The notes beneath the pieces are model-generated. The model saw only the letters and a list, made by a program, of their open reading frames with translations, searched no databases and was not told where the DNA came from. Shown here one piece after another: positions 25,707 to 35,741 of a stretch of DNA of 64,000 bases (positions within the stretch are counted from its first letter, which is position 1; every line of letters starts with the position of its first letter). This DNA comes from Aphanothece sacrum FPU1 (lineage in GTDB: Bacteria; Cyanobacteriota; Cyanobacteriia; Cyanobacteriales; Microcystaceae): positions 558,001-622,000 of the forward strand of contig NZ_BDQK01000013.1 of NCBI RefSeq assembly GCF_003864295.1, written 5' to 3'. Made by a program: the position numbers and the translations under genes.

Positions 25707-28700
25707 CTAAATGTTGACGAAATCGGCCGCAATTAGGGTCGTGGTATTAATACCAGTCAGGGTTGCCAAAATTTCATTAGTGGAAGCCACCCGAATAGTG
25801 CTTCCTGAGAAATTCAGTTGCCTGAAGCTCAAACCGTTATACAGTCCGATTTTATCTTCACCCCTAACGAAGTCAGTAATGGTATCAGAACCATCCCCAC
25901 CAGTATAGGCAAATACATCTTGAGCGTTGCCACCGGTGAGGGTATCATTGCCAAGACCACCATAAAGGGTATCTTTGCCATTATCGCCGTTGAGGACATC
26001 GTTGCCAATACCGCCATACAAGAGGTCCTCACCATTACCGCCGTTGAGGACATCGTTGCCGCTACCACCATAGAGGATATCGTTGCTATTACCGCCGTAT
26101 AGAGTATCGTTACCATTACCACCGTCGAGGGTATCGTTACTATTGCCACCGTTGAGGATATCGTTACCATTACCACCAACCAGGTTATCTGGTTTGTTAG
26201 TACCTGTAAGGCAGCTACCGACAGCCACCGTAACGGCAGCAGTACCAGTCAAACTACCATCACTGAGGGTGTAGTTAAAGCTGGCATTACCACTGAATCT
26301 AGTAGTTGGGGTAAAGACAATATAATCATCTGCGGTGTTGCTGACAGTGCCATTATTGTTAAGTACTGCAGTGCCGTTAGTGACACCACTGACACCAGTG
26401 ATACTCAAGACGCTGTTATCAACATCGGTATCATTAGCCAGTAGGGTACTAGCTTGGATAGTGACGGCAGTATTGAAGGCAGTGGTAGCAGTGTCGTTAA
26501 CACCAACAGGAGCATCATTAACGGGTGTTACAGAGAAGGTTTGGCTTTGACCGGCTAAGGTTGCCGTACCATCATTCACACCGTAGGTTAGATTAACTGC
26601 ACCATTAAAGTTAGCAGTTGGGGTGAAAGTATAAGTCCCATTACCGTTGTTGACTAATGCACCGTTATTGGAAGTTAAACCGACTACGGATAAGGTATCA
26701 CCAGCATCTACATCGCTAAACCCTGCTAATAAGTTAGCTGCTGTAATCGTGATAGCTGTATCTTCAGCCGTATTGCTTAAAGTAGCAGTTGGTGAACCAA
26801 CAGGAGCATCATTAATGGGCGTTACAGAGAAGGTTTGACTTTGACCGGCTAAGGTTGCCGTACCATCACTCACACCGTACGTTAGATTAACTGCACCATT
26901 AAAGTTAGCAGTTGGGGTGAAAGTATAAGTTCCATTACCGTTATCAACTAAAGTGCCGTTATTGGAAGTTAAACCGACTACGGATAAGGTATCACCATCT
27001 ACATCGCTAAACCCTGCTAATAAGTTAGCTGCTGTAATCGTGATAGGTGTATCTTCAGCCGTATTGCTTAAAGTAGCAGTTGGTGAACCAACAGGAGCAT
27101 CATTAACGGGCGTTACAGAGAAGGTTTGGCTTTGACCGGCTAAGGTTGCCGTACCATCACTCACACCGTACGTTAGATTAACTGCACCATTAAAGTTAGC
27201 AGTTGGGGTGAAAGTATAAGTTCCATTACCGTTATCAACTAAAGTGCCGTTATTGGAAGTTAAACCGACTACGGATAAGGTATCACTATCTACATCGCTA
27301 AACCCTGCTAATAAGTCAGCCGCATAAATGATAATGGCTGTATCTTCAGCAGTATCGCTTAAAGTAGCTTTAACACCCGATATATTCTCGAAGAACAGGG
27401 TATTGCCGTATCTTTCACCCACAAAAGCATCCAAGTCCCCATCCCCATCGATATCGGCAAAGGTGGGTGTAGCCAAATACCCCACATCCGTCAGTCCGAA
27501 GGGGTTGGTGGCCTCAAGGGTGAAGTTGGGAGCAGACCCCGTTCCCGTGTTGCGGTAGAATATAGTATTGCCGTATAGTTCCCCCACAAAAGCATCCAAG
27601 TCCCCATCCCCATCGATATCGGCAAAGGTGGGTGTAGAATTATACCCCACATCCGTCAGTCCGAAGGGGTTGGTGGCCTCAAGGGTGAAGCTGGGAGCAG
27701 ACCCCGTTCCCGTGTTGCGGTAGAATAGGGTATTGCCGTATCTTTCACCCACAAAAGCATCCAAGTCCCCATCCCCATCGATATCGGCAAAGGTGGGTGT
27801 AGCCAAATACCCCACATCCGTTAGTCCGAAGGGGTTGGTGGCCTCAAGGGTGAAGCTGGGAGCAGACCCCGTTCCCGTGTTGCGGTAGAATATAGTATTG
27901 CCGTATACGTCCCCGACAAAAGCATCCAAGTCCCCATCCCCATCGATATCGGCAAAGGTGGGTGCAGAATTATTCCCCACATCCGTCAGTCCGAAGGGGT
28001 TGGTGGCCTCAAAGGTGAAGCTGGGAGCAGACCCCGTTCCCGTGTTGCGGTAGAACAGGGTATTGCCGTATCTTTCACTCACAAAAGCATCCAAGTCCCC
28101 ATCCCCATCGATATCGGCAAAGGTGGGTGTAGCACGATACCCCACATCCGTCAGTCCGAAGGGGTTGGTTTGGGGAGAATTGAATATGGGATCAACTGTG
28201 GGTATGGGTGCATCATTAACCGCAGTCACGGAGAAGGTTTGGGTTTCACCGCCTAAGGTTGCCGTACCATCAGTCACATCGTAGGTAAGGGTGACAGTAC
28301 CATTAAAGTTAGCAGTTGGGGTGAAAGTATAAATCCCATTACCGTTATCAACTAAAGTGCCGTTATTAGCAGTTAAGTTGACAACTGAGAGGGTATCACC
28401 ATCTACATCGCTAAACCCTGCTAATAAGTTAGCTGCTGTAATCGTGATAGGTGTATCTTCATTCGTGTTGCTTAAAGTGGCAGTGGGTGAACCTGTGGGG
28501 GCATTATTAACTGGGGTAGTAGGGTCATTCTCGAAGAACAGGGTATTGCCGAAATTCTCACCCACAAAAGCATCCAAGTCCCCATCCCCATCGATATCGG
28601 CAAAGGTGGGTGTAGAATTATACCCCACATCCGTCAGTCCGAAGGGGTTGGTGGCCTCAAGGGTGAAGTTGGGAGCAGACCCCGTTCCCGTGTTGCGGTA

Positions 28701-30536
28701 GAATATAGTAGTTCCGTATCTGTTCCCCACAAAAGCATCCAAGTCCCCATCCCCATCGATATCGGCAAAGGTGGGTGTAGAATTATACCCCACATCCGTC
28801 AGTCCGAAGGGGTTGGTCGCCTCAAGGGTGAAGCTGGGAGCAGACCCCGTTCCCGTGTTGCGGTAGAATATAGTATTGCCGTCATCAGCACCCACAAAAG
28901 CATCCAAGTCCCCATCCCCATCGATATCGGCAAAGGTGGGTGTAGCAAAAATCCCCACATTCGTCAGTCCGAAGGGGTTGGTGGCCTCAAGGGTGAAGCT
29001 GGGAGCAGACCCCGTTCCCGTGTTGCGGTAGAATATAGTATTGCCGTCATTAGCACCCACAAAAGCATCCAAATCCCCATCCCCATCGATATCGGCAAAG
29101 GTGGGTACAGAATTATACCCCACATCCGTCAGTCCGAAGGGGTTGGTGGCTTCAAGGGTGAAGCTGGGAGCAGACCCCGTTCCCGTGTTGCGGTAGAATC
29201 TAGTATTTCCGTATAGTTCCCCCACAAAAGCATCCAAGTCCCCATCCCCATCGATATCGGCAAAGGTGGGTGTAGCACGATACCCCACATCCGTCAGTCC
29301 GAAGGGGTTGGTTTGGGGAGAATTGAATATGGGATCAACTGTGGGTATGGGTGCATCATTAACCGCAGTCACGGAGAAGGTTTGGGTTTCACCGCCTAAG
29401 GTTGCCGTACCATCAGTCACATCGTAGGTAAGGGTGACAGTACCATTAAAGTTAGCAGTTGGGGTGAAAGTATAAGTCCCATTACCGTTATCAACTAAAG
29501 TGCCGTTATTAGCAGTTAAGTTGACAACTGAGAGGGTATCACCATCTACATCGCTAAACCCTGCTAATAAGTTAGCTGCTGTAATCGTGATAGGTGTATC
29601 TTCATTCGTGTTGCTTAAAGTAGCAGTTGGTGAACCTGTGGGGGCATTATTAACTGGGGTAGTAGGGGCAATATTCTCGAAGAACAGGGTATTGCCTTCA
29701 ACAGTACCCACAAAAGCATCCAAGTCCCCATCATTATCGATATCGGCAAAGGTGGGGGTAGCATAAAACCCCACATCCGTCAATCCGAAGGGGTTGGTGC
29801 CCTCAAAGGTGAAGCTGGGAGCAGACCCCGTTCCCGTGTTGCGGTAGAACACGGTATTGCCGAAACGCTCACCCACAAAAGCATCCAAGTCCTCATCCCC
29901 ATCGATATCGGCAAAGGTGGGTGTAGCAAAAATCCCCACATCCGTCAGTCCGAAGGGGTTGGTGGCCTCAAGGGTGAAGCTGGGAGCAGACTCGCTTCCC
30001 GTGTTGCGGTAGAACCGGGTATTGCCGTTATCAGCACCCACAAAAGCATCCAAATCCCCATCCCCATCGATATCGGCAAAGGTGGGTTTAGCCAAATCCT
30101 CCACATCCGTCAGTCCGAAGGGGTTGGTGGCCTCAAGGGTGAAGCTGGGAGCAGACCCCGTTCCCGTGTTGCGGTAGAACAGGGTATTGCCGTATGTGTC
30201 CCCCACAAAAGCATCCAAATCCCCATCCCCATCGATATCGGCAAAGGTGGGTGCAGAATTATACCCCACATCCGTCAGTCCGAAGGGGTTGGTGGCCTCA
30301 AGGGTGAAGCTGGGAGCAGACCCCGTTCCCGTGTTGCGGTAGAACCGGGTATTGCCGTCATCAGCACCCACAAAAGCATCCAAGTCCCCATCCCCATCGA
30401 TATCGGCAAAGGTGGGTGTAGCAAAAATCCCCACATCCGTCAGTCCGAAGGGGTTGGTTTGGGGAGAATTGAATATGGGATCAACTGTTGGTGCATCATT
30501 AACCGCAGTATCACCTGTGAAGTTAGTAGTGGTCAT
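25707..30536 (-). CDS. Giant repetitive secreted protein: FG-GAP/VCBS, cadherin-like and RTX repeats
   Basis: A 1609-residue protein. From the N-terminus: three blocks of five ~46-residue VCBS/FG-GAP repeats (unit NPFGLTDVG...FADIDGDGDLDAFVG), fifteen in all. Each block is followed by tandem-95/cadherin-like domains (one, one and three), then a final cadherin-like domain. The C-terminus holds RTX nonapeptides (GGNGNDILN type) that bind calcium and usually direct type I secretion. Each block ends with FFEN instead of FYRNTG, so the block is the unit of amplification. DNA repeats are nearly identical with a super-period of about 1.14 kb. The likely role is a surface or extracellular adhesin. 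No ABC/HlyD secretion genes adjoin it. Confidence 0.9.
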   Translation of the reverse strand: MTTTNFTGDTAVNDAPTVDPIFNSPQTNPFGLTDVGIFATPTFADIDGDGDLDAFVGADDGNTRFYRNTGTGSAPSFTLEATNPFGLTDVGYNSAPTFADIDGDGDLDAFVGDTYGNTLFYRNTGTGSAPSFTLEATNPFGLTDVEDLAKPTFADIDGDGDLDAFVGADNGNTRFYRNTGSESAPSFTLEATNPFGLTDVGIFATPTFADIDGDEDLDAFVGERFGNTVFYRNTGTGSAPSFTFEGTNPFGLTDVGFYATPTFADIDNDGDLDAFVGTVEGNTLFFENIAPTTPVNNAPTGSPTATLSNTNEDTPITITAANLLAGFSDVDGDTLSVVNLTANNGTLVDNGNGTYTFTPTANFNGTVTLTYDVTDGTATLGGETQTFSVTAVNDAPIPTVDPIFNSPQTNPFGLTDVGYRATPTFADIDGDGDLDAFVGELYGNTRFYRNTGTGSAPSFTLEATNPFGLTDVGYNSVPTFADIDGDGDLDAFVGANDGNTIFYRNTGTGSAPSFTLEATNPFGLTNVGIFATPTFADIDGDGDLDAFVGADDGNTIFYRNTGTGSAPSFTLEATNPFGLTDVGYNSTPTFADIDGDGDLDAFVGNRYGTTIFYRNTGTGSAPNFTLEATNPFGLTDVGYNSTPTFADIDGDGDLDAFVGENFGNTLFFENDPTTPVNNAPTGSPTATLSNTNEDTPITITAANLLAGFSDVDGDTLSVVNLTANNGTLVDNGNGIYTFTPTANFNGTVTLTYDVTDGTATLGGETQTFSVTAVNDAPIPTVDPIFNSPQTNPFGLTDVGYRATPTFADIDGDGDLDAFVSERYGNTLFYRNTGTGSAPSFTFEATNPFGLTDVGNNSAPTFADIDGDGDLDAFVGDVYGNTIFYRNTGTGSAPSFTLEATNPFGLTDVGYLATPTFADIDGDGDLDAFVGERYGNTLFYRNTGTGSAPSFTLEATNPFGLTDVGYNSTPTFADIDGDGDLDAFVGELYGNTIFYRNTGTGSAPNFTLEATNPFGLTDVGYLATPTFADIDGDGDLDAFVGERYGNTLFFENISGVKATLSDTAEDTAIIIYAADLLAGFSDVDSDTLSVVGLTSNNGTLVDNGNGTYTFTPTANFNGAVNLTYGVSDGTATLAGQSQTFSVTPVNDAPVGSPTATLSNTAEDTPITITAANLLAGFSDVDGDTLSVVGLTSNNGTLVDNGNGTYTFTPTANFNGAVNLTYGVSDGTATLAGQSQTFSVTPINDAPVGSPTATLSNTAEDTAITITAANLLAGFSDVDAGDTLSVVGLTSNNGALVNNGNGTYTFTPTANFNGAVNLTYGVNDGTATLAGQSQTFSVTPVNDAPVGVNDTATTAFNTAVTIQASTLLANDTDVDNSVLSITGVSGVTNGTAVLNNNGTVSNTADDYIVFTPTTRFSGNASFNYTLSDGSLTGTAAVTVAVGSCLTGTNKPDNLVGGNGNDILNGGNSNDTLDGGNGNDTLYGGNSNDILYGGSGNDVLNGGNGEDLLYGGIGNDVLNGDNGKDTLYGGLGNDTLTGGNAQDVFAYTGGDGSDTITDFVRGEDKIGLYNGLSFRQLNFSGSTIRVASTNEILATLTGINTTTLIAADFVNI

Positions 30537-30602
30537 GATTTTGAATGAATGTACTCTTGATTAAAAGTTGAGAGCTTGGTAGATCATTAAATAACATAAC
30601 AG

Positions 30603-30706
30603 AATTATGAATTATGAATTATGAATTATCAATTATCAATTATGAATTATGAATTATGAATTATGAATTATCAATTATGAATTATCAATTATGAATTATG
30701 AATTAT
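30603..30706. repeat. Heptamer array (GAATTAT / CAATTAT)
   Basis: About fifteen tandem 7-bp units, mainly GAATTAT with interspersed CAATTAT, between the giant repeat gene and rpsT (gap 30537-30907). The rpsT promoter must lie downstream of it. Confidence 0.9.
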
Positions 30707-30907
30707 AATTGTTCCAACGATAGAATAAGGGTTGCCAGACTCCTAATTTTGACAAGTTGTCCACCAAAATCGCCAGATCTCGAACTCAGGTTATCACTGT
30801 CAAAAAAAAATTTACCCAACTTGCCATAGAGAGCAAAACCTTGCTATAATATCTATTCCGAACATAATCAGCATCATTAACCTAAGTAACCTATTCTAGA
30901 GAAGACT

Positions 30908-31201
30908 GTGGCTAACTCAAAGTCTGCAATTAAACGTATTGATATCGCCGAACGTAACCGAGTCCGTAACAAAAACTACAAGTCGGCGGTAAGAACCCTC
31001 ATGAAAAAATATTTCCAAGCCGTTGAAACTTATGCGGCTAGTCCAACCCCAGATAATCTGACAGTGGTTCAGCAATCTATGTCAGCAGCTTATAGCAAAA
31101 TTGACAAAGCTGTCAAAACCAAAGTCTTACACCGTAACAATGGCGATCGCAAGAAGTCCCGTCTAGCAAGGGTACTCAAAACAGTAGCCGTAGCTTCTTA
31201 A
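30908..31201 (+). CDS. rpsT: Ribosomal protein S20
   Basis: A 97-residue basic helical protein of the S20 family ([21 protein letters not shown] start, [14 protein letters not shown] end), a 16S rRNA-binding component of the small subunit. The start is GTG at 30908 behind AGAGAAG. It heads the rpsT-tatD-rpoB-rpoC2 stretch on the plus strand. Confidence 0.95.
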   Translation: MANSKSAIKRIDIAERNRVRNKNYKSAVRTLMKKYFQAVETYAASPTPDNLTVVQQSMSAAYSKIDKAVKTKVLHRNNGDRKKSRLARVLKTVAVAS

Positions 31202-31315
31202 GCTAATCGTTACCCTGTCATAGCATACACATTAAGGTTAGGAATTAGTACTTTGTTGCAATAGCCTTTTGCCTGACCCTTAACAGTATGGCTTTTCATC
31301 GCACTTAGGAGGCCG

Positions 31316-32101
31316 ATGCGACTCATTGATACCCATGTTCACATTAACTTTAACGTTTTCGAGAAAGAGTTAGACTCCTTACGAGAACGTTGGCAACAAG
31401 CGGAAGTAGTTCACCTGGTTCATTCTTGCGTAGAACCCGCCGAATTTAAGGGTATCCAAAGTCTAGCCGATCGCTTTGAGGAAATCTCCTTTGCAGTGGG
31501 TTTACACCCCCTAGATGCCCACAAATGGACAGAAAACACCGCCAAGGAGATCCAAGCCTATGCTACCTCAGATCGGCGGGTAGTTGCCATCGGAGAAATG
31601 GGACTCGATTATTTTAAAGCCGATAACCGAGAATGGCAAAAACAAGTATTTGAGTCCCAACTGGCGATCGCCAAAGAACTTGATAAAGCCATTATTATTC
31701 ATTGTCGGGATGCGGCAACTGAGTTAGAGGACATATTAACCTCATTTTGGCAGGAGGTGGGGCCAGTCAGAGGAGTCATGCACTGTTGGAGTGGAACACC
31801 CGAAGAAACCCAAAGATTTTTAGATCTGGGGTTTTATATTAGTTTTAGTGGTATTGTCACCTTTAAGAAAGCCCAAGAGATTCAAGAAAGTGCCAAAATA
31901 GTACCTAGCGATCGCTTATTAATTGAAACTGACTGTCCTTTTTTGGCCCCTGTCCCCAAACGAGGAAAACGCAATGAACCAGCATATGTTCGTCATGTCG
32001 CTGAATTTTTAGCCCAATTACGAGAGGTTCCCTTAGATATTCTAGCCCAACAAACCACCGAAAATGCCTGTCAACTGTTTCAATTATCAATTAATTCCTA
32101 A
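31316..32101 (+). CDS. tatD: TatD-family metal-dependent deoxyribonuclease
   Basis: A 261-residue TIM-barrel hydrolase with the metal-binding residues of the TatD family: HVH in DTHVHINF, the glutamate in GEMGLDY, histidines in IHCRDA and MHCWSGT, and the aspartate in IETDCPFL. TatD proteins are 3'-5' exonucleases linked to DNA repair. It starts behind a strong AGGAGG and lies 100 bases before rpoB. Confidence 0.92.
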   Translation: MRLIDTHVHINFNVFEKELDSLRERWQQAEVVHLVHSCVEPAEFKGIQSLADRFEEISFAVGLHPLDAHKWTENTAKEIQAYATSDRRVVAIGEMGLDYFKADNREWQKQVFESQLAIAKELDKAIIIHCRDAATELEDILTSFWQEVGPVRGVMHCWSGTPEETQRFLDLGFYISFSGIVTFKKAQEIQESAKIVPSDRLLIETDCPFLAPVPKRGKRNEPAYVRHVAEFLAQLREVPLDILAQQTTENACQLFQLSINS

Positions 32102-32201
32102 GACAGTTTCTTCAACAATAAACAATGAATAATAAACAATTGAAAAACTTAAATCAATCAATTGTTAATTGATAACCAGTACCTTATATTGATTAAACCC
32201 A

Positions 32202-35200
32202 ATGTCTAATCTAGTCTATAACTATAACTTGCTCCCTGATTTAATCGAAATTCAACACTCTAGTTTTCGTTGGTTTCTGGAAGAAGGACTGATTGAAGAA
32301 CTCAATAGTTTTTCTCCAATTACTGACTATACAGGAAAATTGGAACTCCATTTTTTAGGGGAAAATTACAAACTAAAAGAACCTAAATATGACGTTGATG
32401 AGGCAAAAAGACGGGATAGTACCTATTCCGTGCAGATGTATGTACCTACTCGTTTAATTAATAAAGAAACTGGGGAAATTAAAGAACAAGAAGTCTTTAT
32501 TGGGGATTTACCCTTGATGACAGATCGGGGTACATTTATTATTAATGGAGCCGAACGAGTAATTGTTAACCAAATTGTTCGTTCTCCAGGAGTTTACTAT
32601 AAAGCAGAAATTGATAAAAATGGACGACGGACTTATTCAGCATCATTGATTCCGAACCGGGGGGCCTGGTTAAAATTTGAAACCGATAAAAATGGCTTAG
32701 TTTGGGTAAGAATTGACAAAACCCGTAAATTATCAGCCCAAGTATTATTAAAAGCTATTGGGTTAAGTGACAATGAGATTCTCGACTCCTTACGTCATCC
32801 CGAATTTTATCAACGGACATTAGATAAAGAAGGAAATCCTACCGAAGAAGATGCACTACTAGAATTGTACCGGAAATTAAGACCAGGGGAACCCCCGACA
32901 GTCAGTGGGGGACAACAACTGCTCGAATCTCGCTTTTTTGACTGTAAACGCTATGATTTAGGGCGAGTTGGACGATATAAACTCAATAAAAAATTGCGTC
33001 TTAGTGTAGCTGATACCATTCGAGTACTGCAACCGACAGACATTTTATGCGCCATTGACTACCTGATTAACTTAGAATTTGACACAGGAAATGTTGACGA
33101 TATTGACCATTTAGGGAACCGTCGGGTGCGTTCCGTGGGAGAATTGCTACAAAATCAGGTCAGAGTCGGGTTAAATCGCTTAGAACGGATTATTCGGGAA
33201 CGGATGACCGTCAGTGAGTCCGATAGTTTGACTCCTGCGTCCCTAGTCAATCCTAAACCTTTAGTGGCAGCCATTAAAGAATTTTTCGGGTCATCTCAAC
33301 TGTCCCAATTTATGGATCAAACGAATCCTTTAGCCGAATTAACCCATAAACGGCGGATTTCAGCATTAGGGCCAGGAGGACTAACCAGAGAAAGGGCCGG
33401 ATTTGCGGTACGGGATATTCACCCTTCTCATCATGGACGAATTTGTCCGGTAGAAACCCCTGAAGGGCCCAACGCAGGATTAATTGGTTCTTTGGCCACT
33501 TATGCGCGGGTAAATCAATACGGATTTATAGAAACCCCTTACTATAAAGTAGAAAATGCCCGGGCCAGACGAGATTTAGACCCAGTTTATTTAACCGCAG
33601 ACGAAGAAGATGATCGTCGGGTTGCCCCAGGAGATTTAGCCACCGATGAAGACGGTAATATTCTAGGGGAATTGGTGCCAATTCGCTACCGTCAGGAATT
33701 TTCCACCACCAGTCCCGAACAGGTAGATTATGTGGCGGTTTCTCCCGTGCAAATCGTGTCCGTAGCGACCTCTATGATTCCCTTCTTAGAACATGATGAC
33801 GCTAACAGGGCCTTAATGGGGTCTAATATGCAGCGTCAAGCGGTTCCCCTCTTGCGGCCAGAACGTCCTTTAGTGGGGACAGGTTTAGAGGCCCAAGCGG
33901 CGCGAGATTCAGGGATGGTGATTGTGTCTCGGACGGAAGGGATAGTGACTTATGTGGATGCTAACGAAATTCGGGTACAAGTAACAGGCCCTGAAACCAA
34001 TGAGAAATATGGCACAGAGATCACTTATCTGTTGCAGAAGTATCAAAGGTCTAACCAGGATACTTGTTTGAATCAACGGCCCCTCGTATATGTAGGGGAA
34101 GATGTGGTTCCGGGTCAAGTATTAGCGGATGGTTCGGCCACAGAAGGGGGTGAGTTAGCTTTAGGACAGAATATCTTAGTTGCTTATATGCCTTGGGAGG
34201 GATATAATTATGAAGATGCGATTCTGATTAGTGAAAGGCTGGTGTATGATGATGTTTATACCAGTATTCACGTGGAAAAATACGAAATTGAGGCACGACA
34301 AACGAAATTAGGACCCGAAGAGATTACCCGTGAAATTCCTAATGTAGGGGAAGATGCCTTAAGACATTTGGATGAACAGGGCATTATCCGTAAAGGTGCC
34401 TGGGTAGAAGCTGGGGATATTTTGGTAGGGAAAGTGACTCCCAAAGGAGAATCAGACCAACCCCCAGAAGAAAAGCTATTACGGGCAATTTTCGGCGAAA
34501 AAGCGCGGGATGTGCGGGATAATTCCCTACGGGTTCCCAACGGAGAAAAAGGCCGGGTGGTAGATGTACGGGTCTTTACTCGTGAACAGGGAGATGAGTT
34601 ACCTCCTGGTGCGAATATGGTCGTCCGGTCTTATGTGGCCCAAAAACGGAAGATTCAGGTAGGGGATAAAATGGCGGGTCGTCATGGGAATAAGGGGATT
34701 ATTTCTCGGATTTTGCCCATTGAGGATATGCCCTATTTACCCGATGGTCGTCCGGTGGATATTGTACTTAATCCTTTGGGTGTTCCTTCCAGGATGAACG
34801 TGGGACAAGTGTTTGAGTGTTTATTGGGATGGGCCGGAGAAAATTTAGGGGTAAGGTTTAAGGTAACTCCCTTTGATGAGATGTATGGGGAAGAATCTTC
34901 CCGTAATACGGTTCATGGGTTATTAGAAAGTGCGGCGAAAAAACCCCGAAAAAACTGGATTTATGACCCGGAAAATCCTGGGAAAATTCAGGTATTTGAT
35001 GGACGCACAGGGGAACCTTTTGATCGTCCGGTGACAGTGGGTGAAGCTTATATGCTGAAACTGGTTCACTTAGTCGATGATAAGATTCATGCGCGTTCGA
35101 CAGGCCCTTATTCTTTGGTGACGCAACAGCCTTTAGGGGGTAAAGCACAACAAGGGGGTCAACGATTTGGAGAGATGGAAGTATGGGCCTTAGAAGCTTA

Positions 35201-35513
35201 TGGAGCGGCTTATATTTTGCAAGAACTGTTAACCGTTAAGTCTGACGATATGCAAGGACGTAATGAGGCTTTAAATGCCATCGTCAAAGGTAAACCGATC
35301 CCTCGCCCTGGTACTCCTGAATCATTTAAGGTTTTGATGCGGGAATTACAATCTCTGGGATTAGATATTGCGGTTCATAAAGTAGAAACGGCTGAAGATG
35401 GAACCAGTCGAGATGTGGAGGTGGATTTGATGATAGATACTCAACGGCGAACTCCGAGTCGTCCTACTTATGAATCTCTGACAACAGAAGATCTCGAAGA
35501 AGAAGAGGTTTAA
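32202..35513 (+). CDS. rpoB: RNA polymerase beta subunit
   Basis: A 1103-residue beta subunit, full length for cyanobacteria. Hallmarks: the rifampicin region ([29 protein letters not shown] with [22 protein letters not shown]), the KxGRHGNKG-like [11 protein letters not shown] segment and the C-terminal [24 protein letters not shown]. It is followed by rpoC2 and not by rpoC1. The intergenic gap of 228 bases is filled with heptamer repeats. Confidence 0.97.
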   Translation: MSNLVYNYNLLPDLIEIQHSSFRWFLEEGLIEELNSFSPITDYTGKLELHFLGENYKLKEPKYDVDEAKRRDSTYSVQMYVPTRLINKETGEIKEQEVFIGDLPLMTDRGTFIINGAERVIVNQIVRSPGVYYKAEIDKNGRRTYSASLIPNRGAWLKFETDKNGLVWVRIDKTRKLSAQVLLKAIGLSDNEILDSLRHPEFYQRTLDKEGNPTEEDALLELYRKLRPGEPPTVSGGQQLLESRFFDCKRYDLGRVGRYKLNKKLRLSVADTIRVLQPTDILCAIDYLINLEFDTGNVDDIDHLGNRRVRSVGELLQNQVRVGLNRLERIIRERMTVSESDSLTPASLVNPKPLVAAIKEFFGSSQLSQFMDQTNPLAELTHKRRISALGPGGLTRERAGFAVRDIHPSHHGRICPVETPEGPNAGLIGSLATYARVNQYGFIETPYYKVENARARRDLDPVYLTADEEDDRRVAPGDLATDEDGNILGELVPIRYRQEFSTTSPEQVDYVAVSPVQIVSVATSMIPFLEHDDANRALMGSNMQRQAVPLLRPERPLVGTGLEAQAARDSGMVIVSRTEGIVTYVDANEIRVQVTGPETNEKYGTEITYLLQKYQRSNQDTCLNQRPLVYVGEDVVPGQVLADGSATEGGELALGQNILVAYMPWEGYNYEDAILISERLVYDDVYTSIHVEKYEIEARQTKLGPEEITREIPNVGEDALRHLDEQGIIRKGAWVEAGDILVGKVTPKGESDQPPEEKLLRAIFGEKARDVRDNSLRVPNGEKGRVVDVRVFTREQGDELPPGANMVVRSYVAQKRKIQVGDKMAGRHGNKGIISRILPIEDMPYLPDGRPVDIVLNPLGVPSRMNVGQVFECLLGWAGENLGVRFKVTPFDEMYGEESSRNTVHGLLESAAKKPRKNWIYDPENPGKIQVFDGRTGEPFDRPVTVGEAYMLKLVHLVDDKIHARSTGPYSLVTQQPLGGKAQQGGQRFGEMEVWALEAYGAAYILQELLTVKSDDMQGRNEALNAIVKGKPIPRPGTPESFKVLMRELQSLGLDIAVHKVETAEDGTSRDVEVDLMIDTQRRTPSRPTYESLTTEDLEEEEV

Positions 35514-35629
35514 TTATGAAGGATAAATTATGAATTATCAATTAGGAAGAAATTATGAATGATAAGTGAATTATAAATTAGGAGACAAATGGGAACTTCT
35601 AAATTGAGTATTTACTCCAATTATTCCCA

Positions 35630-35722
35630 TTCATAATTCATAATTCATAATTCATAATTCATAATTCATAATTCATAATTCATAATTCATAATTCATAAT
35701 TCATAATTCATAATTCATAATT
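35630..35722. repeat. Heptamer array (TTCATAA) between rpoB and rpoC2
   Basis: Thirteen or so perfect tandem TTCATAA units. Looser copies of the same word lie at 35515-35580. The array sits inside what should be one transcription unit, ending about 19 bases before the rpoC2 ATG. Confidence 0.95.
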
Positions 35723-35741
35723 TCTCAAACTATTAACTGAC

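Noticed and set aside
25711..30564. Many plus-strand frames opposite the giant repeat gene
   Set aside because: They repeat with the same period as the real gene and are antisense shadows.
30603..30706. Possible CRISPR array (also 35630-35722 and 20508-20553)
   Set aside because: The units are 7 bp with no spacers of constant length; these are tandem heptamers, not repeats with unique spacers, and no cas gene is present.
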